A DNA stretch of 64,000 nucleotides from Cyclina sinensis (Eukaryota > Mollusca > Bivalvia > Venerida > Veneridae): contig JAAONU010000001.1 of the NCBI GenBank assembly GCA_012932295.1, forward strand, positions 3,100,001 through 3,164,000, in the 5' to 3' direction. Below the pieces are notes generated by a model. That model was not told the origin of the DNA, did no database searches, and was given only the letters and a program-made list of their open reading frames with translations. Position numbers and translations under genes: made by a program. Positions 48,395-59,747 of this stretch are shown here, piece by piece. Within the stretch, counting starts at the first letter, position 1, and every line of letters begins with the position of its first letter.

Positions 48395-48547
48395 TAGCAA
48401 TGACAGGCTGTCTGCACCTTTTCATTTTGGCTCTAAATCCTGACAGTCGTGAAAACTAGTGACAACTTCAGAAATTGGTAATTCTTCTTTTTGTATCTGT
48501 CTATTATTTAATAGGAATGTCTGGTGCTCTTCAGAGTTGAATAGTTG

Positions 48548-48581
48548 AATAAAGAACTATTGGAACTTTGTTATCAATAAA
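48548..48581 (+). terminator. LTR polyadenylation signals
   Basis: AATAAA occurs at 48548-48553 and 48576-48581, about 155-190 bp after the TATA box. This is consistent with the R region of an LTR. Confidence 0.6.
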
Positions 48582-48615
48582 AGTTATTATTTAAACAGTT
48601 TTGACTTAGCTTACA

Positions 48616-48684
48616 ATAAGTCCCACCCCAGGGTCACTTGGTTTTGCATAGACTTATATAAGACAAAACTTCTAGTACCCTGCA
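48616..48684 (+). mobile_element. family A fragment between LTR and MITE (copy A8)
   Basis: The text cccaccccagggtcacttgg and gcatagacttatataaga is family A body directly continuing the sequence left of the LTR. It is cut again by the MITE at 48685. Confidence 0.6.
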
Positions 48685-49102
48685 TTGCAAAACTGATAAG
48701 AGTTTACAGTGTTAGGTAAAGAACGAGACTCACCTGTCAAAAATCAATTAATGCGCTGCCCATGTGTTTCTTTCAAACTCCGCCTTTTACCTGTCAATAG
48801 TGTCATTCTAGTGTCATTCTGTGTACGAAATGGAAAAGCAGTTAGGAAAAAAAAAATTGAGCGAAGATTTCCGGTAGCAACGCAGCTACAATTACGACAC
48901 AGCAGCTTTGGCGCCACCCAGGCACATTTTTTCTGGCTGTGGGTAGATTGCAAGACACAGTTTTATTGACAGGTATACCTGAGAAAACTGCCTTGCTGTG
49001 ATTGGATGATCAGTAAAGTAACAGTTTAAGCTCCTGAAATAAACATCCTAACCTCACTTTTTACCGCATTCTGAATACATGAAACTCTAATCAGTTTTGC
49101 AA
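48685..49102. mobile_element. MITE with about 21-bp TIRs, 418 bp
   Basis: The left end TTGCAAAACTGATAAGAGTT and the inverse of the right end TTGCAAAACTGATTAGAGTT differ at one base. The flanks share GCA, which could be a 3-bp target duplication but may be chance. The interior includes cacctgtcaa/ttgacaggt repeats and a CpG-richer patch. Family A body continues after 49102, so it inserted into that copy. Confidence 0.75.
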
Positions 49103-49330
49103 GCAGTAGTAATATGAAAGCACAAAGCCTAGAACTTAACCATTTACTTACATGGGATGGGTAGATACTTTCCCTTTCAAAATTATTTAAAAAATGGAAT
49201 TGCATGCAGAATGCTGGTTGCCATGGATCTGAAAGGAAAAACTTTAAAAAAATTCTTGTCTGAAATCCCAGGACCTAGAGCTTACAAATTTGGTTCATAG
49301 CATCATTTACGGTAGCAGACCACTTCAACA
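49103..49330 (+). mobile_element. family A fragment, right of MITE (copy A8)
   Basis: aagcacaaagcctagaactt, gaatgctggttgccatgg and ttcttgtctgaaatcccagg match body and subterminal motifs of other copies. No right terminus is seen. Confidence 0.5.
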
Positions 49331-51138
49331 ATTCAAAATCATCATTGAAAAATGTACTGTTATGTATGAAACATACTGGTAGATTCATTTTGTCTTACTT
49401 TTTCCAAGGGCAAAAACAGAGTGGTGTAATTTGTATTCCTTTTCTTTTAGAGAGCAACTTATTGCTTAAGCCCCTTTTTTAAGCAGTGATTACAAAGTAA
49501 TCTTTATCACAGTTGAGATAAGATAGAGTTTACTGCTTATCACATGGTTTTCCTTATAATTTGCCTGGCTTAATTTCTGTAAATTTCTTTTGTCCATCAT
49601 TCAAACTGGACAGGCCTTTTATTTAAAGTTATAGAATTACTAAGAGAATAGCAGAAAGTGCAGATCATGATGAAACTGCATTAATTGGCCTTCACTGCCT
49701 GTTAAGATAGAAACAGTTGATTGCATCTGATACAAGCTGGAAGATGGTTTACAGCAGAATGGTTACTAATCAAAAAGCTAAAATAGAACATTATTATTGT
49801 CACATGAATGATATTGCTGCTTTCATTGTCCATTTCAAAATGAAGAGAATGAAACTTGGCAGAGGTGATCAGTCCTTTGCAGGTTTTTAAAAAAGGTAAG
49901 GTGCTCAAAAATAAAAGGCCATTTGAAAGCATGAAAATTGCAAAATGAGAACACACAGATGAACAGTTTTTCAATCAGATTCAAGTTTAATACCATTTTA
50001 GAGAGTGATGTCATCTCTTCTTCAAACTCTGTGCCATACAGTTTATAACCAATGGTCATTAATTCATAAAATCTAAATAAATGCAAAGTCCTCTCTGAAA
50101 GGGCAAGGTGCATGTTAAAAGGGGCTGCCATTCTGTACTAGCTTTGCATTATTTATGTAATGTGTTCTGAGTCTAAATTAGCCTGGAGTAAAGCATTATT
50201 ATCAGTTTATGGAAGTGTGGTTCACTATTTGAAAGATGGCTTAATTCTTTTCAGCTTAGTTTTAGTTGATCTGTATTTGAATCTTGGTGTCTTTTGATTA
50301 TGCAGAAAACAAAAAAAAGAAGTCTCTTTTAAAATTTGTTGTTTGCGTAAAGATATATTCTCTGTGATGACATTCTATAATTTTTCTTTTACTTAACAAT
50401 AAACTTAATTCATATCAAATACTTCCCTATGTCTTGTAAATTTCTGTTACAAACCCAATTAATTTGAAATTGAAAGAATTTAATTAAACCATTTTCAGTT
50501 TCTATTCTCTTGTCTTTATTCCACCAGTCATTTTAATTGGTTGGGCAATAAACAAAGGAAGAAACTTTGTTAAAACAATAGTGAGATACTCTTCAATTAG
50601 GAGGAGGATACAGTATAGACAAGATATTAAAATACTCTTCAAAAAGGAAGAAGACACAGTCTGAGAAGAAATCTGTATAATAAGCAGACACTTGTTTGTT
50701 GTCCATAAATCCCATTGAAGCCACCTAAGCCCTATTATGTCAATCTTATGTTACAAATTCAGCACTTGAGTGTCTCATTTGCACACCATAAAAGCTACAA
50801 TGGCTTGCAAACCTGTGTAGAATGATGGCTGCTGAAATCTCATCAACTTAACTGGGATTTTTTACTGTTTGCAAATGAGATACTATTTGACTGAACATAT
50901 CTGGTACAGGAAATAGGTAGCTCAGATTTTGGTGAATAGATATAAATTCTGGATTTTGCCTCTTCATGGAATATTCATATTTTGAGTGAGTTTTTAAATG
51001 ATTGAATTTCATACTGTTCTATGTAGGGAGTTGACAGTAAGTTTTTATGGCCCCACTATTCAAAGAATGGCAATGATCGAGGCATTAAGTGTTGCACCTG
51101 GCCATTCATCCCTGAGTTCATCAATTGTTTGTCCACAT
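49331..51138. other. intergenic, nothing recognised
   Basis: AT-rich sequence. Overlapping minus-strand frames of 90 and 98 codons at 49702-50131 carry no motif I recognise. Confidence 0.4.
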
Positions 51139-51375
51139 TTCATTTCTGTGCATTTAAAGGAAAATGCTTGCACAGATTTCATTCATATTTTGCATGTGTA
51201 TGTGTCTTATTAAACTACAGGTTCCTTTTGTAATTAGGCTAAGAGTTATCGCCCTTCTTTAACTCTCCATTTTGTTTCCATGCATTTAAAGGAAAATCAC
51301 TACACAGATTTCATATATATATTTTGCATGTATATGTATCTTATTAAACTACAGGTTCATTTCAAAATAAGGCAT
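51139..51375. repeat. 132-bp tandem duplication
   Basis: tgcatttaaaggaaaat ... cacagatttcat ... attttgcatgt ... cttattaaactacaggttc occurs twice, starting at 51150 and 51282. The copies are diverged and probably belong to a dispersed element whose ends I cannot place. Confidence 0.75.
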
Positions 51376-51837
51376 GTTACCTCCAATTTTGTATGAATAA
51401 AAATAATTGTAGCTTATTTGAAGCCCTTATGATTATGTTGAAATTTACATTGATTACATACCCTCATCATGAAGGGATGAATTGGTGCCATGTAAGTTCT
51501 CAATTCAGGCTTTCTTTTGGTTTGCTTTTTGTCAGCAATCAGTAGGTCTTCATAATGTGAATAATTACATACCGTACTAGTAACAGTTGTTTTCATGATC
51601 AGACTAAGAAAAAAACATTGTGTTTCTCTGTACCTTATAAACCCATTAAGTTGGGTGAGGTTTAAAGTGAATATTAGTCATTTCTTGAAATTCCTATGGT
51701 AAAACTCTCTTGTATGATCTATACTTTGTCTTCTTAAAAAAAGTTCAATTCACCAAAGGCTGACAAAATGTTTATTAGTAGTCAAATACCTTAAATAATA
51801 TATGTCCATGAAATTTCACTAATAGCCAAATGACACA

Positions 51838-52630
51838 TACAGTAAAAACTCACGATGCGACCAACTCAATATACAGACCAACTCAATATTACGAACATTT
51901 TCTTCTGGTCCCAATTTTTTTACTATATATTCTATTGTTAGTTAAACTCAGTAATAAGACCAACTCAATATTGCGTATTGCGACCGCAATTTCCTGTCCC
52001 GAATGAAAATACAAACCTTTTTTGAACTCGAAATTACGACCGTGACCAGAATGGAACAAAAAAGGCAGCTGTTGACTTTAGCTATTCATCAAAGGTCGAG
52101 GTCGGCAAACTTGTTTACACAAACATGTATGTAATGGGCACCTCGTGTTAATCGGTGTTGATTGATAATTTGACAGGTCAAAAGGATCCAGGTGTGGATA
52201 ATTTACTTTAAGGTTGGTAGTTATCGGTTTAATTGTTTATGACACCCTTATTAGAGTAGACTGCGGCTTACTGCACGATAAATTTTCTATTGTTACAGTC
52301 ACTAATTGATGCGCAAACGAATTAATGCAACACTAAAATCCAAAATTTTGTGGGATTTACGTATCACTTTACATCTTTATTTTGATTGATACACATTGTA
52401 CAAGTTGATTACACAAAATATTCCTCCTGAAATTTGACTAAAATGAGCAAAAAGCGGACAGAAATAAGTTATGCTCAGTGACACTACAATTGACGCAAAA
52501 CACACACTGGGTCGATAAATCTACCATACACCGTCATGTCATCATCTGAACTCAATTTTAGGACCAACTCAATATTAAGACCACTTATTGCTGGTCCCAG
52601 AGGTGGTCTCATTATTGAGGTTTTACTGTA
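51838..52630. mobile_element. second pogo/Tigger-like element, TA-flanked, 789 bp
   Basis: The left end is TA + CAGTAAAAACTCACGATG and the inverted right end is TA + CAGTAAAACCTCAATAATG. gaccaactcaatatt repeats inside both ends. The CAGTAAAACCTC-type terminus and TA target fit pogo/Tigger. There is no transposase frame. CpG-containing interior (attgcgaccgcaa, tacgaccgtgacc) contrasts with the flanks. Confidence 0.8.
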
Positions 52631-52714
52631 TCTTGTTTAATGGGTTTGCATGTTATGTAATGCACATAGTGGACAAGCAGTCAGTTTTTCGTGTCGTCAT
52701 TTCGAAAAAACGGC

Positions 52715-54057
52715 GATACATAGGGATTGCTTTGTCCATCCATCACGAAAACTTAACGTTGGATATAACTATGCCATTTCTTAACATTTCCTCATCAAAC
52801 TTTCAAATCATTTTGCTTACGACAACAGGGTAGTGATGATGCCAAAAATTTTAGGTTAAGATCATATATGACAGAGTAATGCCCCTTTTTGTACTTGGAT
52901 TTTGTCACGAAAACTTAACATTAGCTATAACAATGCCATTTCTTAATATTTTTTCATCAAACTTTCCAGTTGTAATGCTTAAGCTGTGTTCTCACCTCCA
53001 ATCAGATCAACTTGATTGTCCCGCTCACATAAATTCTCAGATGAAGCTGGACCAAGCTCGATTAAATGCACATTCACGACTCCTACATGACCTCAGGTCG
53101 ACCTTACATGATTTTTTTAAGACTTCTTCACAACGACAACCCGACCAACATCCCGACTTCTCCTTGATCACCCAGACCTATACGCATGTCATACACGATC
53201 TCAACTAAACTAACTGGACCTCTGCTCGATCGTTGCCAGATTTCCACCTGACAAGATTGTAATGATCCTAATCGAGTCTTGAATGGTTGTGTATCGAATT
53301 GTTAAATCTTCAAACATTCCTGGTTCAAATCAGTTCATATTGTTTCGGTTATGTGAACTATTGTGGGTTAAAAAACTATCGGGAAGCGATCATGTGTGGT
53401 CATGTAGAAGTCGGGTAGTAGTCTAGTTATTCTTGACAATAGATCAAACAGAGGTCGAGTTGATCGGGTTGTGATCGAATAATGCTCGAGTAGAAGTCGA
53501 GATGATCATCTTCAGATTGGGTAAAAGATGTATACCCAACCAAACTAGATCGTTATACGATTGATTCTCGATCAACTAGATCTTCTACTTGATCATTATA
53601 CGATCGCTTCTCGACCGCTAAGCTACTCGATCGCTACTCGAACTTTTTTGACATGTCAAAAAAATTCGGGTAGGAAACCCCAGCCATGCCAACCAAAGAA
53701 GACTGCCCCGACCACCCCCGATCACCCATGCAGACCAAGCTAGACTAGTACCCGATTGCTTGATCATGCTTGATTGAGTTGATCTGATCGGCAGTTAGAA
53801 CACAGCTTTACAATTGTATCCCTTACAACATAGGGATTGCTTTGTCTGTCTGTCCTTCAGTCTGTCCATCATAAAAACTTAACATTTGCTATAACTTTGC
53901 CATTTCTTAACTTTTCTTCATCAAACTTTCAAATATATTACTTATCACAACAGGGTCGTGATGATACAAAAATCTTTAGGTCAAGATCACATTTAATGGA
54001 GTTATGCCCCTTTTTATACTTGGACTAGCATCCTGTCTTTTCCAGCAGGCTCTTGTT
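52715..54057 (+). mobile_element. family C element, interrupted by a Harbinger-like insertion
   Basis: The motif catagggattgctttgtc occurs at about 52720 and 53831. It is followed in each unit by aaaacttaacattngctata, atgccatttcttaac, tcatcaaactttc and acaacagggt-gtgatgat. The right end reads gcatcctgtcttttccagca then ggctcttgttta. The core units are about 170 bp. The shared CTCTTGTTT terminus suggests the same replication type as families A and B. Confidence 0.6.
52982..53807. mobile_element. PIF/Harbinger-like non-autonomous element, 826 bp
   Basis: The left end is AGCTGTGTTCTCACCTCCAA and the inverted right end is AGCTGTGTTCTAACTGCCGA, continuing with a shared tcagatcaact block. TTA is duplicated at 52979-52981 and 53808-53810, and 3-bp TTA/TAA duplications are typical of PIF/Harbinger. 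The interior is unusually rich in CGATC/TCGAT/CTCGA words. No transposase frame is seen. Confidence 0.8.
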
Positions 54058-54686
54058 TACCTTTTTAGTTATTCTAACAAAGTATCCAAGGGCGACACAA
54101 GTGTTCAACTGAACACCCATCTAGTATACCTTATCAATAATATAAATTTGTGAAGATTCACTTTAAGTCTGTTGCTGTAGGACAATGATAAAAAATCATA
54201 GTAATCAAAACCTCCAAAATTGATGACTGTGCACTTTTATTGTTTTTTGTGATGTATTTTAAAGCAGCTCATTCACACTTTTGGTGGAAAAAAAAAATGA
54301 ATTCCTTCTCAAAGAAATTTTTGCAATCTCAGCTGTATAGTAAAAACTTTTATTAACAAAACTATTGAAACTTTACTAAGAATTTTGAGAACATCTGACC
54401 TTTTGGTTGAGTGGCACCACAATGCTCTAAGCCTGTAATTATTGTTAATGTCTATACTATTTGTCACGCTATAAACTAGGCAGAGTATTATTTTAACAAA
54501 GTCAGCGATACATTAACATTATAAGAATCTATACTGGAAAAGATATTTCATGTAATTTGTTTGTAGTTACAAATATTTAAGCTATTTTGAATGGATTCAA
54601 TTTCTGTGAATGAGATGCTTAAACTTTGCTTTCATGACTGAACTTACTTTGATTTCATTTTTTAAATTTCAGTTTCTAAACTCTAT

Positions 54687-55166
54687 TTAAAGGGATACAC
54701 AGGCAAATGAATGACCAAAAAATTCAATCTGATATTATTTGCTAAAATCACGTTCAATATGAAGAACTTTAAATTACCAGTATGTTTGTAGTGAAATGTG
54801 CGCATGAACGTAAATATTTGAACTTTCTTTAACAGAAAACAAAACATGAACGAAATCACTGAGATATGTTTAAATAGGTCACATGACAAAAACAACCAAT
54901 TGTCGTTTCTCGTGGGTTGCTTTTTACCGTAGATCACGTGACAGGTACTTCAACCATCCAATCATTCACTGCGAGATTTAGCGCGAAATCTAAATATTCT
55001 ATCTAGACCCACATGGGTCAAGTTAGGAAACCACCAAGTTTTTCATTTAAAGAGGAAATCTTTGTTACTGGGACTGATCATTGTATTTATTTCAATCACA
55101 TTTATATTATATTAATAAAAGAAATGAGAAAGAAAACATAAAACTTTTGCCTGTATATCCCTTTAA
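54687..55166. mobile_element. TTAA-flanked MITE, 480 bp
   Basis: The left end TTAAAGGGATACACAGGCAA and the inverted right end TTAAAGGGATATACAGGCAA differ at one base. The TTAA target matches the 7481-9440 element, but the TIRs are different apart from the initial AGG. The interior has gatcacgtgacagg and gcgagatttagcgcg. Confidence 0.8.
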
Positions 55167-56732
55167 CTTAACAATTGTTTATGTAGTACCTGGGCCTGAC
55201 TGAGATCTTGTAGAATTCTAGTACCTTCTTCTGTTCTTCTTTAAATATCAGAGTGAGCTTGACATTCAATACAAAAACATTCCAACCTTTGTATAAAATG
55301 AAACTTGAAAGTTATTGTTTAAAGTTTAAATACACTGTGAATCAAAATTTCCCATGTTATTTTTTGCTAACTTTACTTTTTGTTTATTTTGAAATTTTTG
55401 ACATTAACATAAGGTTCCATGGAAATTTTCCATCAGGGATGAATTGATATTGCATGACCTTTTCTATGTAGTCTGTTTTGAGCAGAATTTGATTCTTCGA
55501 TTTGGGAAGGGAATAAAGACTACCATTTATAGTCTGACAGATGATCATGATTCTGGTTGCTATAGCAACACAGACATACTTTATTGGTAAATGTTGTAAT
55601 CTTCATGTTGTTTTGATCGTCTCAACTGATTGATACAGTCATAGAATGGGTATTGTAGATCATGTAAAATTGCCAAGATTCACCAAATATGGCTCTTTTT
55701 AGTGGAGGAAGTCTTAAACTGATGGTTACAACTAGTTATTTAGGGTACAGTCTGCTTTAAGAATGTGGGTTTGGTCTCATGGAGAGGAATATTTATATGT
55801 AAATGTATTTCGAAATGGTGCAGTTTTCTTTGGGACTTTACGTCTATCATCCCTTTTAGTGCCAAGAAGTATTAGCATTCTTGTTCGGTATATTGATCTC
55901 TTGCAAAAGGGAACATTTAGAGCAAATAGTGACAGTGAAGTGATGCTTAAGCATCTGTTTTTTTTATTTTCAGATGTTCTTATGTCTGTTCAATATATTG
56001 ACAGGTTTGTTTGTTCTAGGTTTCTTATTATGTGTTTGGTTTGTCTGGCTAAAGATGTTGTTGGTGTGTGTAATAGTCTAACCAGGCCTGTCAGTGAGCG
56101 TTACAATCCCCTTGAAGCTACAAACTAGGAAGAGTTGCTTGTTGCATAATGCTTGTAATAAAAGGAAGAAATGTCTGAGCATAAAACTTTGTGGTACTCT
56201 TGTCACAGCATGTAGCAGTTTCTAGTAGCCTAAAGGTTTGTCTGTCCAGATATCTCCGCCAGACTTGAAATTCATCAGAATTCTTTTTTTTTAAGATTAA
56301 TTGGAGATTGATTATTATAGAAACAATTTGATGAAACATGATACTTAGTCAACATCAGTGTCACAGTATCCCCTGAAGCCTAACACTATAATGAGCCAAT
56401 CTGTGTAACCAAACCTCCTCATTATAAAGCAGCCAATATTCATATCAATTTTCTTCTGGTCTGACAGTTGGAATTTCCCTGAGAAATACAGTTTCACAGA
56501 GAGTTTCAATTTATACAGTTTATTGTAACTTGGGGAAAAAAACTAAAAGAAAATTAAGAAGAAATTTAATCATGTCTTGAATTGTTTTAGAGTACAATGA
56601 TACAAAACAACAGACTTTTAACTCTCCCAAATCCTGCATTGCATATTAGATGACATGAATCCAAAGTATTAAGTCTAATGTGCAAAAACTTAAGGAAAAG
56701 AAAATATTTTCAACCAAGCCAGCTTTACCTTA
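55167..56732. other. intergenic, nothing recognised
   Basis: The longest frame, 55763-56128 (+, 121 codons), begins MWVWSHGEEY and has Ser/Leu/Val-rich hydrophobic patches. I do not recognise it and see no supporting context. Confidence 0.4.
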
Positions 56733-56823
56733 GGCTCACAGTATTTACCTCAGGCCCCTGTATTTACCTCAGGCCCACTGTATTTACCTCAGGCCCACAG
56801 TATTTACCTCAGGCCCACAGTAA
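56733..56823. repeat. 20-bp tandem repeat, 4-5 copies
   Basis: Units of tatttacctcaggcccacag, with one 19-bp variant and one ctg/cag alternation. Confidence 0.9.
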
Positions 56824-56989
56824 AAACTGTTTGTTCTTTGCCATTCTGCTTTTCTATTTAAAGGTCACCATTCCCCTGTCTTTACTGGAATTATCAATAT
56901 TCTATGATATCTTGTTAGACTTTAAGCAAAAACTCCCATGGCATGTTTTATACCCTTCTATCAATAATCTCAGAAAGGTGAATTTTGTT

Positions 56990-58930
56990 TCATAAATATT
57001 TAATGCAGCCAGAAATCTTTGTCTCTGAATGTTTGGGATAAATGATAAGGTTTTATTATTGTAATCAGGATAACTGTCACAATTTATACCTAGTTGTTAA
57101 TAAATAATGTAATGTCAACAGAATTCTGGTCAGACAATTCTGGATTCTACTGAAATTTTGAATAACTGTTATATCATTTAACCAGTTCTCATAAACTTCG
57201 AGGAACTACTGACTTATAGTAAGTAGTTTTACTGAATCCACTTCTTGGGATCATCAAGACAATTACAAAAAATCACTAGTAAATCAGCACCTTTCAGTCC
57301 ATTAGAGTTTAGTCAAGTTGAAACATCCTTTAGAGTACCCTTACTATGAATTTGACAAAAACATTAGTTTCTTTTCATGTTTATTTCAATAAATTCATTG
57401 TATTACTGTATATGCTTCAAAGAGTCTGATGCTTAAAACAATTCCTTAAAACTTGAGATCCTATCAGTTGTGAACCATTGTCTATAAAGTAAGATTTATG
57501 TTGAGCATCATTTTCTATCAAATAAGATACACCCTTTTGAATCATTCACTATCAGCTAAGGTTTTCACTTGTGCACAATTGACAATCAAGTTTGATTTGT
57601 TGTACACAATTGTGTATCAACTAAGATTGTCCTTGAAAACAATTGTGTATCAACTTAGATTGTCCTTGTACACCATTATGTATCAACTGAGATTGTCCTT
57701 GTGCACCATTATGTATCAACTGAGATTGTCCTTGTGCACCATTATGTATCAACTGAGATTGCCCTTGTGCACCATTATGTATCAACTGAGATTGTCCTTG
57801 TGCACCATTATGTATAAACTGAGTTCATCCTTGTACACCATTATATATCAACTGAGATTAATTAAGTACACCATTATGCATCAACTGAGATCATCCATAT
57901 ACACAATTATTTATCACCTGAGATTGTCCTTATACACTATTATGTATGAACTGAGATTGTCCTTGTATCACTGAGATTGGCCTTACACAAAATCATGTAT
58001 CAATTGAGATTGTCCTCATACACTTTTATGTATCAACTGAGATTGTCCTTGTATCACTGAGATTGTCCTTATACAAAATTGTGTATCACCTGAGATTGTC
58101 CTCATACACTTTTATGTATCAACTGAGATTGGCCTTGTATCACTGAGATTGTCCTTATACAAAAATGTGTATCAATTGAGATTGTCCTCATACACTTTTA
58201 TGTATCAACTGAGATTGTCCTTGTATCACTGAGATTGTCCTTGTACATCATTTTGTATAAGCTAATATTGTCCTTGTGCACAATAGGGTATCACATGAGA
58301 TTTTCCTACCATTCATTCTTATTTCAATGATAAGCAAATGATTTTCTAAATTGTTATGAAATATAATTTTTATACCTTTAAAGGTGTTCTGGGAAAGTAT
58401 CAGATGTTGTGAGAAATATCGGTGAATAATCATTATTTTGTGGTCAATACATTGAACATGGTGTTTGTTCAACATAGTGGGTGGAAATTTGTGTGCACTA
58501 GGTCTCAAGAAGATTAGATTGTTGTTTTTTTTCCTCTTCCAGATAAAATTGCATAAAAAAATGAAATTAAATCAATGAAAAAAGATCATTAAAATTTCCA
58601 TGTTGAAAGTTCCATGCCTGCAGGTTTCATCCTTATATGTAAATACACTTAAATTTGAGATTTTGAAATTATTGTTATAAAAATTGTAGTAAAACCTGTG
58701 CAATGAATGCTCAAACTTTAATTATGAATCAACAAAAAATGAAAAACATCAAACAAATTAACAAATTCTGACACATATTACTTTCCAGTATTCTGTGTTA
58801 ACAACCAGTATTCCAGGGCTTTCATATCCTCTTTCTAGACTTAAGCAGATTGAAACTAGACTTTTAGTTATACTTCAGCTGTAAGACAATTTATCTTGAA
58901 CTTGGACTTGCGATAGAGACCCACAAAATC
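56990..58930. repeat. segmental duplication, left copy
   Basis: Its left part (aatgcagccagaaatcttt, gaattctggtcagacaattc) matches 59760-60200. Its right part (gttatgaaatataat, ggtgttctgggaaagtatca, gggtggaaatttgtgtgcac) matches 63400-64000. The 33-bp satellite lies between in both copies. Confidence 0.85.
57595..58290. repeat. 33-bp satellite, left array (about 700 bp)
   Basis: Units of ccttgtgcaccattatgtat + caactgagattgt. From 57961 it changes to an 86-bp higher-order unit (starts at 57961, 58047, 58133, 58219). Because 33 is divisible by three, the array reads open as an 11-residue repeat (the core of a 158-codon + strand frame), which I take as an artefact. Confidence 0.93.
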
Positions 58931-59747
58931 TAAGCCATTATATTTTCATTAATATCATCAGTACTGAATTGTTATTGGCTCAAACTGAGCTATTCTGAAA
59001 GAAATCCAGGATTTGGAACCATGGTGTGCAACCATTTCAGACATGATTCTGCCAAATTTAGAATCAAAATAAATTGTAAGACATTTACATCACAATGGGT
59101 AATCATTATATCTTGATGAATGATCGCTACACAGAGCTTTCAGTGAAAACTGGCTTTACTCCCACTAGTAATGATACACCTACAAATGTGGGTTGCCTAT
59201 TATTTGTAGGTAATATTTCCAGTTCAGAGTGGTACATAAATTTACCATATATGTATCAGTACAGTGATGATCTGGGTATGATGAAAGTTGGACAGTACCA
59301 TTGTGATTCTGTATATTACTGGATAGAATAATTTCTTTGCTACAATAAGATTTATCCTCTGGTTTACTCCTGCTCTATGTGAGTTAGGAGATGTCACTGA
59401 ATTACTCTTAACACATTCTTTTAAAATGGTTTTGAAGAAATAAATCTTTAAATGACTTTAAAGTATTTGAAAAGGGAAGATTTGAGAAAATTTAATGAGT
59501 CAATAAGTTTGTTGTTGTTGTTGATGATGTTGTAAACGCGTATTAATTCCTTTCTCCACTTAGATTTTAAATTAAAGTTTTGAATTCATTGTAATTGTGC
59601 TTTGAAACCATACATTTACAGCAGATATGAACGCAATTTTAAATTGTTATGCACTTTAAAGAAAGCAGTCTTCGTCAGTCATCAAAGTAAATCTAGTTAA
59701 AAACACTACTTTCTGTTGGTTTCTTGTGACTTTTTTTTCTTTTTTTG
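58931..59747. other. spacer between duplicated segments
   Basis: No gene is recognised. A 78-codon + strand frame at 59095-59331 has balanced composition (MGNHYILMNDRY...) but no known motif and no promoter or splice evidence. Confidence 0.4.

Larger units (their letters stand above)
47530..48615 (+). mobile_element. solo LTR of an LTR retrotransposon, 1086 bp
   Basis: It begins TGTAAGAG and ends GCTTACA, so the TG...CA termini form a 6-bp inverted repeat (TGTAAG/CTTACA). ATAA flanks both sides (47526-47529 and 48616-48619) as a 4-bp target duplication. Removing the LTR and one ATAA gives gtcaaaataagtcccacccc, which matches the family A consensus gtcaaaattggccccacccc. Inside are a TATA box (48387-48394) and two AATAAA signals (48548, 48576) in the order expected of U3-R-U5. 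No primer-binding site or gag/pol frame follows, so it is a solo LTR. At 1086 bp it is much longer than the LTR I recall for bivalve Steamer (under 200 bp). Confidence 0.85.

Noticed and set aside
47691..48446. TGTCAGGATT / AATCCTGACA as TIRs of a separate element
   Set aside because: No target duplication, and the interval lies inside the better-supported solo LTR with precise ends and ATAA duplication.
48709..48969. Opposing frames of 86 and 69 codons
   Set aside because: Both lie inside the 418-bp MITE and are shadows of each other in a CpG-richer patch.
55763..56128. 121-codon + strand frame
   Set aside because: No family recognised, no splice or promoter context, and a length that is unremarkable in 64 kb. 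A protein search with hits in other bivalves would change this.
59095..59331. 78-codon + strand frame with balanced composition
   Set aside because: No recognisable domain or signal peptide, and it lies in a spacer between duplicated repeats.
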